Program-made: the position numbers and the translations under genes | Assembly: GCF_000344615.1 (NCBI RefSeq) | Contig: NZ_KB467824.1 | Span: 3,040,786 to 3,104,785, forward strand | Direction of reading: 5' to 3' | DNA length: 64,000 nt | Source of the DNA: Janthinobacterium sp. CG3 | GTDB taxonomy: Bacteria; Pseudomonadota; Gammaproteobacteria; Burkholderiales; Burkholderiaceae_D | Shown: positions 42,003-50,960 of the stretch, piece by piece | Numbering within the stretch: the stretch's first letter is position 1 | Layout of the letters: each line of letters opens with the position of its first letter | The notes under the pieces: generated by a model | What the model saw: the letters and a program-made list of their open reading frames with translations, nothing else | Databases searched by the model: none | What the model was told of the DNA's origin: nothing

Positions 42003-43451
42003 TTACCGCGCCGCCGGCGCCTGCCAGCCGGCGCCCAGCGCGCGCGCCACCGCCACCGTCGCCAGCAGGCGCTGTGTGCCGATCTGCACCGCGGCGCGGT
42101 CCGCCGCCAGCGAGCTGCGCTGGGCGTCGGTGACGTCGAGGTAGTTCGACACGCCGCGCTCGTAGCGCGCCCGCGCCACCAGGTGGGCGCGCGCCGCCGC
42201 CTGTTGCGACAGCTGTTGGGCCTGGCCCTGCAACTGGCGCTGCTCCAGGTCCGACAGCGCGTCCTCCACTTCGCGCAGCGCCGTCAGCAGCTTGCCTTCG
42301 TGGTTGGCCAGCGCCTCCTCGTAGCGCGCCTTCGACAGCGCCAGGTTGGCGCGGTTGCGCCCGCCGTCGAAAATCGGCAGCGTCAGCGCCAGCGGTCCGA
42401 CGCTGAACTGGCGCGAACCGCCCTGCGCCAGCTCGCGCAGGTTTTCCGAGGCGTAGCCGAAGTTGCCGGTCAATTGCAGCGTCGGGTAGAACGCGCCCTC
42501 GGCCACGCCAACCTGGGCGTTGGCGGCGCGCAGGTTGGCGACGCTGCCGGCCAGGTCGGGCCGCTGCGCCAACAGCGAAGCCGGCAGGCCGACCGGAATC
42601 GCCGGCGGCTGCGGCAACGCCGCCGCGCCGCCCGTCGCCGCCCCGGCCGCCGGCAGTTGCAGCGCCGCCGGCGCCACCCCGGTCAGCGTCGCCAGGCCGT
42701 GTTCGAGCAGGGTGCGCTGGCGTTTGACTTCGTGCAGGTCGGCCTGGGCGTTGGCGTGTTCGACGCGGGCGCGCGCCAGGTCCAGTTCATTGGTCAGGCC
42801 GGCGTTGAAGCGCGCCTCGATCAGCTGCGCCGACTCGCGCCGGGTATCCAGCGCGCCGGCCAGGATCGCCATCTCGGCGTCCAGCCCGCGCAATTGCCAG
42901 TAGTTGCTGGCCACCTGCGCCGACAGCATCAGCAGCACGCCGTCGCGGTCGGCCTCGGCCGCCAGCGCCTGCGCGTCGGCCGCTTCGACCAGGCGCCGCA
43001 CCCGGCCCAGCAGGTCGAGCTCATACGACATCGCCGCGCCCAGCGCGTAGTTGTTGCCGCTGATCGAACGCCCGCCCAGCGCCAGGCTTTGCGAGGTGTT
43101 CGCCGAGGTGCGCGAGTTCGCCACCGAGGCGTTGACGCCCAGCGTCGGCGTTTGCCCGACGCGCGCCACGCCGGCTTGCGCCTGCGCTTGCAGCAGGCGC
43201 TGCGCGGCCGCCTTCACGCTCGGGTTGTCGCGCAGCGCGCTGCGTTCGAGCCGGTCCAGGGTGGCGTCGCCGAACACGCTCCACCAGTCCGACGGTAAGC
43301 GCGCGTCGCCGGCTGCCCCCGCCGCCTGGTGGCGGAAGGCGGCGCCGTCGAGGTTTTTCGGGGCGAAGAAATCGTTGCCGACGGTACCGCAGGCGCTCAG
43401 TGCCAGGCTCACGGATGCCGCGAGTGTCAGACGCATCAAAGCTGTCATCAT
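42003..43451 (-). CDS. Outer membrane efflux lipoprotein (NodT/OprM family)
   Basis: 482 aa. A lipoprotein signal ends at LALSACG (lipobox Cys ~21). Two OEP repeats follow: AFRHQAAGAAGDARLPSDWW..., SAAQRLLQAQAQAGVARVGQ-like coiled coils, and RARYERGVSNYLDVTDAQRS, the signature near the end of the second repeat. It forms the trimeric channel of the adjacent EmrAB-type pump. It is the last gene of that operon, 24 bp after emrB. Confidence 0.92.
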   Translation of the reverse strand: MMTALMRLTLAASVSLALSACGTVGNDFFAPKNLDGAAFRHQAAGAAGDARLPSDWWSVFGDATLDRLERSALRDNPSVKAAAQRLLQAQAQAGVARVGQTPTLGVNASVANSRTSANTSQSLALGGRSISGNNYALGAAMSYELDLLGRVRRLVEAADAQALAAEADRDGVLLMLSAQVASNYWQLRGLDAEMAILAGALDTRRESAQLIEARFNAGLTNELDLARARVEHANAQADLHEVKRQRTLLEHGLATLTGVAPAALQLPAAGAATGGAAALPQPPAIPVGLPASLLAQRPDLAGSVANLRAANAQVGVAEGAFYPTLQLTGNFGYASENLRELAQGGSRQFSVGPLALTLPIFDGGRNRANLALSKARYEEALANHEGKLLTALREVEDALSDLEQRQLQGQAQQLSQQAAARAHLVARARYERGVSNYLDVTDAQRSSLAADRAAVQIGTQRLLATVAVARALGAGWQAPAAR

Positions 43452-43474
43452 GTTGTTACCTCTACTATTCTAGT

Positions 43475-45085
43475 TTAGTGTGCGCCGGCGCCGCCGCCGG
43501 ATGGCGCCTTGACCTTGTCGGCGAACCACAGCACGCCGATGCAGCCGAGCAGGATCACGCCGACGATGAAGAAGCCGTCGTTGTAGGCCATCACATATGC
43601 TTCGCGCCGCACGATGTTGCTGATCGCCGTCAGCGCCTGGTTGCCGGCGGTGATGGGGTCGACGCCCTTGCTGATAAAGGAGCGGGTCAGCTGGTCGATG
43701 CGTTCGAGCGTGGCGGCCGACAGCATCGTCACCGCCTCGCCCAGGCGCGCCGAGTGGAAGTGCTCGCGGCTGCTCAGGGCCGTGGCCAGCAAGGCGATGC
43801 CGATCGAGCCGCCCAGGTTGCGCGTCATGTTGAACAGGCTCGACGCCGACGGCATGTCGCGCGGCGCGATGCCGGCCATGGCGAAGTTCGACAACGTCAG
43901 CATGATGAAGGGCTGGCCCAGCGCGCGCACGATCTGCGACCAGAACAGCTGGTCGTAGCCTGTGCCGGCGTCCATGTAGGCGTTCATCAGGCAGGAGCCG
44001 CCGAACAGCGCCAGGCCGATCGAGCACAGGATGCGGTTGTCGACCTTCGACGACAGCTTGGCGGCGAACGGCATGATGAACAACTGCGGCAGCCCGACCC
44101 ACATGATGACCTCGCCGATCTGCATCGGCGAATAACCGGCGATCTGGCCGAGGAACAGCGGCAGCAGGAACGACGAGCCGTACAAGCCCATGCCGGTCAC
44201 GGCCGACAACACCGTGGCGACCAGGAAGTTACGCTTGCCGTACAGCGCCAGGTTGACGAACGGTTCGGCGCGGGTGGTGCTGGTGACGATCCAGCCCAGC
44301 AGGCCGGTGATCGACAGCGCCGCGAAGGTGATGATGAAGGGCGAGTCGAACCAGTCCTTCGAGTTGCCCTCCTCCAGGAAGATGGTCAGGCAGCCCAGGC
44401 CCATCGCCATGAAGGCGATGCCGAGCCAGTCGGCCTTCCACAGCGCCTTGAGCTGGGTCGGCTCGCGTTCCAGGCCGTACAGCATGCCGGCGATCAGCAG
44501 CGCGCCCGGCACCCAGTTGATGTAGAAGATCGACGGCCAGCCATACAGCTCGCTCAGATAGCCGCCGAAGGTCGGCCCCATCGCCGGCGCCAGCGTCGCG
44601 GTCAGGCCGAAGATGGCCATGCCGGTGGCGCGCTTGGACGGCGGCAGCTTGACCATCACCAGTGTCATCGCCATCGGGATCAGGGCGCCGCCGGTGAAGC
44701 CCTGCAGCATGCGGAAGACGATCATGCTGGGCAGGTTCCAGGCGGCGCCGCACAGCGTCGAAAACAGCACGAACAGCGCGGTGGTGCCGATCATGTAATT
44801 GCGCAGGCTGAACACGCGCGTCAGCAGCGCCGTCAGCGGAATGACGACGATTTCCGCCACCAGGTAGGCGGTGGAAATCCACGAGCCCTCTTCCTGGGTG
44901 GCCGAGAGCGTGCCGAGGATGTCCTTGAGCGAGGAGTTGGTGATCTGGATGTCGAGCACGGCCATGAAGGCGCCCATCATGCCGGCGGCGACCGCGATCC
45001 AGGTGCGGGCGCTGACCTGCTCGCCCACCGCCGGCGGCAGCGGCGGCGCGCCGCGCGCCGGCATTGTCTGTGTCGTACTCGTCAT
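43475..45085 (-). CDS. emrB: DHA2-family MFS multidrug transporter (EmrB-like)
   Basis: 536 aa, fourteen predicted helices. Motif A-type and motif C regions are visible: GAFMAVLDIQITNSSLKDIL (D1 motif LDxTIVNVALP equivalent), LRNYMIGTTALFVLFSTLCGAAWN, RMLQGFTGGALIPMAMTLV and GLTATLAPAMGPTFGGYLSE. These match EmrB/QacA. It exports hydrophobic toxins with proton antiport through EmrA and the outer-membrane protein. It starts 9 bp after the emrA stop. Confidence 0.94.
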   Translation of the reverse strand: MTSTTQTMPARGAPPLPPAVGEQVSARTWIAVAAGMMGAFMAVLDIQITNSSLKDILGTLSATQEEGSWISTAYLVAEIVVIPLTALLTRVFSLRNYMIGTTALFVLFSTLCGAAWNLPSMIVFRMLQGFTGGALIPMAMTLVMVKLPPSKRATGMAIFGLTATLAPAMGPTFGGYLSELYGWPSIFYINWVPGALLIAGMLYGLEREPTQLKALWKADWLGIAFMAMGLGCLTIFLEEGNSKDWFDSPFIITFAALSITGLLGWIVTSTTRAEPFVNLALYGKRNFLVATVLSAVTGMGLYGSSFLLPLFLGQIAGYSPMQIGEVIMWVGLPQLFIMPFAAKLSSKVDNRILCSIGLALFGGSCLMNAYMDAGTGYDQLFWSQIVRALGQPFIMLTLSNFAMAGIAPRDMPSASSLFNMTRNLGGSIGIALLATALSSREHFHSARLGEAVTMLSAATLERIDQLTRSFISKGVDPITAGNQALTAISNIVRREAYVMAYNDGFFIVGVILLGCIGVLWFADKVKAPSGGGAGAH

Positions 45086-45094
45086 GGCGCTATC

Positions 45095-46273
45095 CTAGTG
45101 GGCCGCGGCCGGCTGCGCGCCGGCTTGCGCCGTCGCCGGCGCCTTGGCCTGGGTTTTTTCGTCGTTCACCGCCACCTCGGCCAGCGCCGACATGCCCGGT
45201 ACCAGTCGTCCGCCGAAGGCCTTGATGTCCTCGTCCTTGAGGACGATCTTGACCGGCACGCGCTGGACGATCTTGGTGAAGTTGCCGGTCGCGTTATCGG
45301 CCGGCAGCAGCGCGAACTGCGCGCCCGACGCCGGCGCGAAGCTGTCCAGTTTGCCGACCAGGGCCTTGCCCGGCATCGCGTCGATGCTCACGTGCACGTC
45401 CTGGCCGGGGCGCAGGTCGGCCAGTTGGGTCTCCTTGAAATTGGCGGTGATCCAGACCTTATCCTGCACGATGGCCGTCAGTTGCTGGCCCGGCTGCACG
45501 CGCATGCCGACCTCGATGGCGCGCTTGCCGATGCGCCCGGCGACCGGCGCCAGGATGCGGTTGTAGGCCAGCTGCTGCTGGGCGTCCTTCAACTGCACGC
45601 GCAGCACCCGCACCTGCGCCTTGAGCACTTCGCGGGCGGCGCCGGCGGCGGCGATCTGCGCCTTGGCGGCCTGCGCGCTGTCGCGGCGCGCGGCCAGGTC
45701 GGCCACGGCGCCGGAGCGGCCGGCCACGGCGGCGTCCAGCTCGGCCTTCGAAACGGCCTTCATCTGGCTGGTGTAGAGCTGGCCGTAGCGGTCGGCGTCC
45801 TGTTTGGCGCGCAGCAGCAGCGCCTCCGACTGCGCCACCTGGGCGGCGGCGGCGCTGGCCTGGGCCTGCACCTGCGCCAGCTGGGCGTCCGATTGCAGCA
45901 CCTGCTGCTCGGCGGTGTCGATCTGCGCCTGGATTTGCTCGGCCTTGACGCGCTGGTCGAACGGATCGAGTTCGGCGATGACGTCGCCCTCCTTGACCAC
46001 CTGGTTGTCGTCGACCAGCACCTTGGTGACGACGCCGGCGATGCGCGCCGAGACCGGATGCACGTGGCCGGCGACGAAGGCGTTTTCCGTCTCGACGAAG
46101 TAATGGCCGCGATACCACATGCGCGCGCCGGCGCCGACGGCGGCCAGCGCGATCAGGCCGGCGACGATCAGCACGCGGCGGTTCGGCGGCGTCTTGGTGG
46201 GCGCGGCGGCCTGGATGGCCGGCGCGACGGCGCTGAGCGTGGTTGGCTCTGCTGGGCTGTGCTGGGTGGGCAT
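45095..46273 (-). CDS. emrA: EmrA-like membrane fusion protein
   Basis: 392 aa from the ATG at 46273. One membrane segment (VLIVAGLIALAAVGAGARMW), lipoyl half-motifs (HPVSARIAGVVTKVLVDDNQVVKEGDVIAELDPFDQ), a coiled coil (~95-205) and the barrel domain (NRILAPVAGRIGKRAIEVGMRVQPGQ). Together with emrB and the outer-membrane gene it builds a tripartite pump. A TetR gene is divergent and probably represses it. Confidence 0.93.
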   Translation of the reverse strand: MPTQHSPAEPTTLSAVAPAIQAAAPTKTPPNRRVLIVAGLIALAAVGAGARMWYRGHYFVETENAFVAGHVHPVSARIAGVVTKVLVDDNQVVKEGDVIAELDPFDQRVKAEQIQAQIDTAEQQVLQSDAQLAQVQAQASAAAAQVAQSEALLLRAKQDADRYGQLYTSQMKAVSKAELDAAVAGRSGAVADLAARRDSAQAAKAQIAAAGAAREVLKAQVRVLRVQLKDAQQQLAYNRILAPVAGRIGKRAIEVGMRVQPGQQLTAIVQDKVWITANFKETQLADLRPGQDVHVSIDAMPGKALVGKLDSFAPASGAQFALLPADNATGNFTKIVQRVPVKIVLKDEDIKAFGGRLVPGMSALAEVAVNDEKTQAKAPATAQAGAQPAAAH

Positions 46274-46380
46274 ACTGCGCTCCAAATTGAAATGATGTAG
46301 GTGCATTATTCGACAAATAAAACGCCAAGTCAAGAAATGAAACGATTGCATTTCATTTTAATCTGGACTACAGTACCGCC

Positions 46381-47100
46381 ATGCCCCACAATATGGCGAT
46401 GAACATGACACAGCACGATTCCCCCGACGCCAGCGCGGCCCAACCCGCCGGCGTCCCCGACCCATCCTGCGGCAAGCCGGCCGGACGGCCGCGCGCGGCC
46501 GACGTGGAGGCGCGCATGGAAAGCCTGCTGGAAACGGCGGCCTGCCTGTTCCTGCAGAACGGCTACAGCAAGGTCAGTCTGGAATTGATCGCGCGCGAAG
46601 CCCACGTTGCGGTGCGCACCATCTATGTGAAGTTCGGCGGCAAGGCGGGCCTGTTCAACGCCATTTTGACGCGCTACAAGGAGCGCTACTTCTCAACCAT
46701 GGCCGACATGGAAACCGACATGCGCCCGGTCGAACAGATCCTCGCCGACTTCGGTTTCCGCATCACCGAACTGATTTCCAAGCCGGAGGCGATCCGGCTG
46801 CACCGGATGGTGCTGGCCGAGGCCGGCAGCAACCCGGAACTGGCGGCCACGTTCTACCAGGTCGGCCCGGGCCAGACGCGGGACGTGTTGGCGCGCTTGC
46901 TGGCGCGCCCCGACATCCTGCCGCTGTTCCGTCCGGGCCTGGCGCCGGCGCAGCTGGCGATCCACCTGCTTAACTGCATCATGGGCGATCAAATGTCGCG
47001 GCTGTTGTTTCCGCCCGAAACCGCGCCGACCGACGACGAGATACGCGCCAAGGTGGCGCACGGGCTGGACCTGTTCTTCCTCGGTACGCGCCAGGCGTAA
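46381..47100 (+). CDS. TetR-family regulator of the EmrAB pump
   Basis: 239 aa. After a variable N-terminus, the TetR HTH is MESLLETAACLFLQNGYSKVSLELIAREAHVAVRTIYVKFGGKAGLFNAIL (within ~42-92). The C-terminal ligand domain is of the AcrR C-terminal type (MADMETDMRPVEQILADFG, ALPAGL-like helices). Several alternative Met codons exist near the N-terminus. Divergence from emrA with a 107-bp gap points to pump repression. Confidence 0.92.
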   Translation: MPHNMAMNMTQHDSPDASAAQPAGVPDPSCGKPAGRPRAADVEARMESLLETAACLFLQNGYSKVSLELIAREAHVAVRTIYVKFGGKAGLFNAILTRYKERYFSTMADMETDMRPVEQILADFGFRITELISKPEAIRLHRMVLAEAGSNPELAATFYQVGPGQTRDVLARLLARPDILPLFRPGLAPAQLAIHLLNCIMGDQMSRLLFPPETAPTDDEIRAKVAHGLDLFFLGTRQA

Positions 47101-47179
47101 TGAGCGCGCCGACGACGTCAAAAACCAGGCAAAGGCAGAGCGCCGGGGTCAGACCCGAATGCCACAAAGTTAAGGATTT

Positions 47180-47280
47180 TCGTAGGTCGGGTTAGCCGGA
47201 ACGGCGTAAGCCGACTGGCGTCGGCAGCGGCTCGGCGTCGGATGACGCGTTCGCCTCGGCGGCCCCCGCATCCGACCTCA
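47180..47280. repeat. Dispersed palindromic intergenic repeat (family 1)
   Basis: GTAGGTCGGGTTAGCC/GGCGTAAGCCGAC and a distal CATCCGACCT. It lies ~80 bp after the TetR stop. The rest of 47101-47399 shows a short GCCGGGGTCAGACC copy of family 2 and nothing else I can support. Confidence 0.65.
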
Positions 47281-47399
47281 GGAAGCTTAACTTAGCGGCA
47301 GCAAGGTGACGCCGATGTGTGGATTGCGTTAACATCGAAACCGCCTAAGCCGCAGCGCACTTATCCGCGCCTACCGGCATTGTCCGCATGCCGTCAACG

Positions 47400-48134
47400 C
47401 TAAAGTTCACCCAACACGGGTTCCACAAGGCGCGCGCGGCGCTGCACCCTGGCGCTCTTGGCCACGGCCATGATGAGGCACTCCTGCTCGTCGGCGCTGT
47501 GGCGCCGTTGCGGTTCGCCGCCATGGCGTCGGTCCTTGTACTGGCCGAAATCGGGTAAATCGAGGTGCGCCAGCCCGCGCGCCGGAAATGGCTCCGGCGG
47601 AGGTGCGGCGGCGGTCAGTTTTTCAATCTCATGGTGGTGCAGCTGCGTGTAGATGTCCAGTTCGGATTGCAACTCCACGAAGCCCTTTTGGGTAAACGCG
47701 TAGCGCAGCAGGCCGACGGAGGTGTCGAACTTCTGCGCCAAAAAATAGGCCCGGAAACAGTCGAAGCGGAACGCGACGGCGCCGCCCTCGTCTTCCAGCA
47801 AACCGAGTTGGCATAGCGTGGCGCACCGCGGCAGCGGCGGCAAGGGCAATCCATTGACGCCGAAATAGTCGGCCTCGAACTGCGCCAATTGAGCTAACGT
47901 GACGCTGGTTTTTTTCAACTCGAACAGGAAATACGCCAGTTCGACCAGATAGTCGCGCAGGCCCGCCGCGTCGTCCGACTCGGCCAACAAGGCGGCGCCG
48001 TCGGCCGCGGCGAAGGGCGAGGCGCGACCCGGCGCCGGCGCGCACACCACCAGCGCGTTCCTGGACGGCGGCAAGGGGCGCGCGGCGCGGCCGGGGTGCA
48101 GGTCTGATACGTGAAGCGCGGTGAATGTTTTCAT
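47400..48134 (-). pseudogene. Internally deleted metallophosphoesterase-STAND NTPase remnant
   Basis: 244 codons. The start MKTFTALHVSDLHPGR is the N-terminal strand and DxH motif of calcineurin-like phosphoesterases. After ~20 residues this breaks off into low-complexity sequence. Residues ~55-175 (DYLVELAYFLFELKKTSVTL, CQLGLLEDEGGAVAFRFDCF, RAYFLAQKF) look like the C-terminal part of a STAND/NACHT-type NTPase, whose ATPase core is absent. I infer that a >1,500-codon-class phosphoesterase-STAND gene lost its middle in frame. Such fusions are common in antiviral neighbourhoods, which fits the island next door. It could also be an unrelated small protein. Confidence 0.45.
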
Positions 48135-48250
48135 CTAAATGATGTGGTTTCGGTATGTGGTTGGGTCGTCAAAACAAGCTGATCGATAAAAACTTTCCCA
48201 TACGGAATTTTGACATTTTTTCACTGTGAAAATTCTAACCAATATTCACG

Positions 48251-48318
48251 AGCAATAGATTCCCGCCATAATTTTCCTACCGCCCGGTAAATCAAGCGAA
48301 ACGCCGCACTTTTCCAGC
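48251..48318. repeat. Diverged repeat A, resembling the island's left-end sequence B
   Basis: AGCAATAGATT...ATAATTTT...AAATCAAGCGA...CTTTTCC occurs here and again, imperfectly, at 48656-48717 just inside the island. The two flank the first lpdA 3' repeat. In the same 220-bp AT-rich gap a perfect palindrome TTTTCAC-T-GTGAAAA lies at 48218-48232. Confidence 0.5.
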
Positions 48319-48369
48319 GCCGCCTTTCGCAACATCCTTCACCTCGCGGTACCTCGCGTAAACGACATC

Positions 48370-48429
48370 GGGGCCAGGTCTGGCACGCCGCCATTCCCTT
48401 AAGAATGGTGACATGCCAGACCTGGCCCC
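48370..48429. terminator. Large palindrome downstream of the lpdA fragment
   Basis: GGGGCCAGGTCTGGCA (48370-48385) is perfectly complementary to 48414-48429; the loop contains CCATTC/GAATGG. The same structure lies after intact lpdA at 55664-55723. It looks like a REP/RAYT-type palindromic element or a strong terminator. Confidence 0.7.
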
Positions 48430-48460
48430 GATCCGCGTTCCGCGGCGGTGGCTGCCTAGC

Positions 48461-48653
48461 TTAGCGCTTGCGCGGCGGCGGCAGGTCGGTGCAGACGCCC
48501 TCGTACACTTCGGCGGCCAGGCCGATCGATTCGCCCAGGGTCGGGTGCGGATGGATGGTCTTGCCGATGTCGGTGCCGTCCGAGCCCATTTCGATGGCCA
48601 GGGCGATTTCGCCGATCATGTCGCCGGCGTGCGTGCCGACGATGCCGCCGCCG
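48461..48653 (-). pseudogene. Displaced 3' fragment of lpdA
   Basis: The last ~63 codons of dihydrolipoamide dehydrogenase, including [20 protein letters not shown] and the catalytic HPHPTLGE, ending in PPPRKR. It has no start or N-terminal part and is interrupted at 48654 by island sequence. It is the counterpart of the intact lpdA end. Confidence 0.92.
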
Positions 48654-49019
48654 CAAGCAATAGATTTCCTCAATAATTTTGATAGCTAAGAAATCAAGCG
48701 AGTCAGTATGCTTTTCCGGGAAGGGGGAATGGCGCGGATGAAAAAGCCGAGGCGGTCATTGACTGCCTCCGCCTGCTCCTAAGGTTACGCTGTTGGTTTT
48801 CAACTATTGCAAAGCAAAGTCACTAAGCAACTCGGCATTAGGGACACGTGCTGTACCGACGTTGGGCCCAGGTTTTCATGAATTTAGACTGCACTTCGCG
48901 AAGCCTTGCCCGAGAGAAAACGGCAAGAGTCGAACTCGTCTTACCTAGCAAAAAAACTCTCGGTAAGCTAAAATCAGGTCAACATCTACATCTCAGCAAG
49001 TATTTTTGGATACAAAAAT
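48654..49019. other. Left non-coding segment of the AT-rich island
   Basis: It begins with repeat B (48656-48717). A hairpin at about 48746-48773 (GCCGAGGCGGTCA/TGACTGCCTCCGC, two mismatches) is followed on the minus strand by TTTTTC, a possible terminator facing outward. The remainder is AT-rich and should hold the promoter of the island operon; no clear coding sequence was found and no integrase is present. Confidence 0.55.
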
Positions 49020-49238
49020 TTGTCTAAATCACGCCTAAACGAAGTATCTTTCGGCTCTGTAACGATACAGAAGCTCAGAAGAATTACCCTCGACCAGAAC
49101 CTTCTTCGAACACTAGAGCTCGGGGAGGGCGACACACTTGACGTTGTCCTGTTGGTGGATACCGGAGAAATCCGACTGCGAAAAAGTGAGCCCAATAGTG
49201 ATTCGACATCGAAAAAAGCAGGCGTCGCCGACATATGA
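49020..49238 (+). CDS. Small AbrB/SpoVT-like protein, first gene of island operon
   Basis: 72 aa from a TTG at 49020 (GGA 7 nt upstream). FGSVTIQKLRRITLDQNLL-RTLELGEGDTLDVVLLVDTGEIRLRKS has the strand-loop pattern of a swapped-hairpin AbrB DNA-binding domain (V-x-I-x3-R-x-T/I...L.L..GD.L.V). Such proteins act as antitoxins or autorepressors. Its stop overlaps the methyltransferase start by ATGA, so the two are translationally coupled. I infer the operon's regulator. Confidence 0.6.
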   Translation: MSKSRLNEVSFGSVTIQKLRRITLDQNLLRTLELGEGDTLDVVLLVDTGEIRLRKSEPNSDSTSKKAGVADI

Positions 49239-50950
49239 AAGACGAAGCTCGCCTTATTGGCGGCGATGATGTTTCTCCGCGAACCGTCCCGGAGCCTCAC
49301 GCCATCTCTCATCGGAGAAAAATCGGTGCCTTCTACACGCCTTTAACCGTTGCGACCATTTTATGCAACTGGGGAATTCGAACCAACGATGACACCGTGC
49401 TTGAGCCGTGTTTTGGTGGGTGCACGTTCCTTGAAGCCTTGCTCACAAGATTACAACTATTGGGGAAATCTTCGCCCGAAAACCAGCTATTCGGATGCGA
49501 TATTGACCCACTCGCTTTCAAATATTTAGAAAATTTCGGAAACATCTCACAACAACGCGCTAACTTTATCCTTAAAGATTTTCTATCCGTGGGAGATATT
49601 GATATTGCGGAAAAATTTGACCTCATCATCGGGAACCCTCCATACATACGTCATAGTAAATTTGATATTCTTCAAAAGGCAACGGTAGCGGCATGGGCGG
49701 AAAAATACGACATTGCCCTTCATGGGCGGGCGAGCTTGTGGGCATATTTCATTCTTCACGCTCTTAATTTTTTAAAATTAGGCGGAAGGGTTGCATGGGT
49801 GCTACCGGTGAGCTTTCTGACATCCGCTTACTCAACAAAAGTTCGCGAAATACTTGGCGGACATTTTTCGCGAATCTCGGCGATTACGCTAACTGAGCGA
49901 TTATTTCTTGTTGAGGGAACAGAAGAGGCAACCGTAATTTTATTGGCGGAAGGATTTGGCGATAGACACGAACCCACTCAAATTTCTATCGAGTGCGTAG
50001 ACACGATTGCGCAGATGAAGGCTCTAGTCGAGAAATGGCCAGAGACATGTTCAGACTCAGTTAATCCAACACTTACGCAACAGGGAAGCGGGATGCTTCC
50101 GATTGAAGCAATCATTAGCTTTAATAGTTTCACCAGTAAGAATTTAATATTTCTAAAAGATTTAGCAGCGATCCAAATTGGATTAGTTACCGGAAATGTA
50201 CCTTATTTCATCAAACCCCAAAAAAAATGGGATTCACTTGGTATTTCTTCGAAATATTTAAGATATATAGTACCTAAAACAAAATGGATACACGGCATTT
50301 CTATCAACATAGAAGATAAGTTATCACATATTGAAAACGGTATTCCTTGCCTAGCATTGGACTGCCCAGTAGCGCCACAGTCGGCTCCGGTTAAAGAATA
50401 CCTGGCAGGATATGACAAGAGTGAAATTTTGTTAAACGCGACATTTCGCAAGCGAGGCGTTTGGCACTACTTCTTTGATGATCGAATTCCTGATGCGTTC
50501 ATGGTGTTTATGACACACCTCGGCCCTAGGATGATCATCAACAATGTTCAGGCGAACTGTACAAACTCGGTTTATAGGGTGTTCTTTAAATCAAAATCCA
50601 GCAATGCGAGTAAAAAACTTGCTGCAATATCGTTGAACACAACATATTCACAGTTCTCAGCGGAGCTACTGGGACAAGGTCGAGGCTCCGGAGCGCTTAA
50701 ATTAGAACCTAGTCACACGCTATCACTCCGGTTATACATCCCGCCCAATAAATCGGTTGATGAAACAAATGCAGTTTTCACGGAAATCGATGGGCTGTTG
50801 AGATCTGGTGAGTTTGATCAAGCACGAATCAAGGCTGATACGTTTATTTTTAGCGATGAAAAAGACTTTATAGAGATTTTACCCATAATAAAAAATGGGT
50901 TAAATATTGGGCGAAAAAGGCGCATGCGGAGTGCGGAGCAACCAACATAG
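49235..50950 (+). CDS. Eco57I/TaqI-type N6-adenine DNA methyltransferase
   Basis: 571 aa. The gamma-class amino-methyltransferase order is visible: motif X RRKIGAFYTPLTVATIL, motif I TVLEPCFGGCTFLEALL, motif II LFGCDIDPLAF, motif IV FDLIIGNPPYIRHSKFD (NPPY) and a motif VIII-like region VAWVLPVSFLTS. The C-terminal ~300 residues would be the target-recognition domain (IGLVTGNVPYFI begins it). No nuclease motif is apparent, so it is a methyltransferase without an obvious endonuclease partner. GC content is far below the flanking chromosome. Confidence 0.92.
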   Translation: MKDEARLIGGDDVSPRTVPEPHAISHRRKIGAFYTPLTVATILCNWGIRTNDDTVLEPCFGGCTFLEALLTRLQLLGKSSPENQLFGCDIDPLAFKYLENFGNISQQRANFILKDFLSVGDIDIAEKFDLIIGNPPYIRHSKFDILQKATVAAWAEKYDIALHGRASLWAYFILHALNFLKLGGRVAWVLPVSFLTSAYSTKVREILGGHFSRISAITLTERLFLVEGTEEATVILLAEGFGDRHEPTQISIECVDTIAQMKALVEKWPETCSDSVNPTLTQQGSGMLPIEAIISFNSFTSKNLIFLKDLAAIQIGLVTGNVPYFIKPQKKWDSLGISSKYLRYIVPKTKWIHGISINIEDKLSHIENGIPCLALDCPVAPQSAPVKEYLAGYDKSEILLNATFRKRGVWHYFFDDRIPDAFMVFMTHLGPRMIINNVQANCTNSVYRVFFKSKSSNASKKLAAISLNTTYSQFSAELLGQGRGSGALKLEPSHTLSLRLYIPPNKSVDETNAVFTEIDGLLRSGEFDQARIKADTFIFSDEKDFIEILPIIKNGLNIGRKRRMRSAEQPT

Positions 50951-50960
50951 GCAAGCACAA

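Larger units (their letters stand above)
48355..48653. repeat. Island left boundary: 299-bp direct repeat (copy 1) of the lpdA 3' end
   Basis: It matches 55649-55947 over 299 bp without gaps and with 6 mismatches that I counted. It contains the end of lpdA, its downstream hairpin (48370-48429) and a few bases beyond. Five of the mismatches fall in the lpdA frame and all are synonymous, so both copies look like once-functional alleles from different genomes, not a fresh local duplication. Confidence 0.9.

Noticed and set aside
43400-46300. 966-codon open frame opposite emrA/emrB
   Set aside because: Shadow frame of the efflux genes, with composition typical of third-position GC bias.
48461-48653. 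Stand-alone small gene from the lpdA fragment
   Set aside because: It is an exact-frame 3' piece of lpdA without a start signal.
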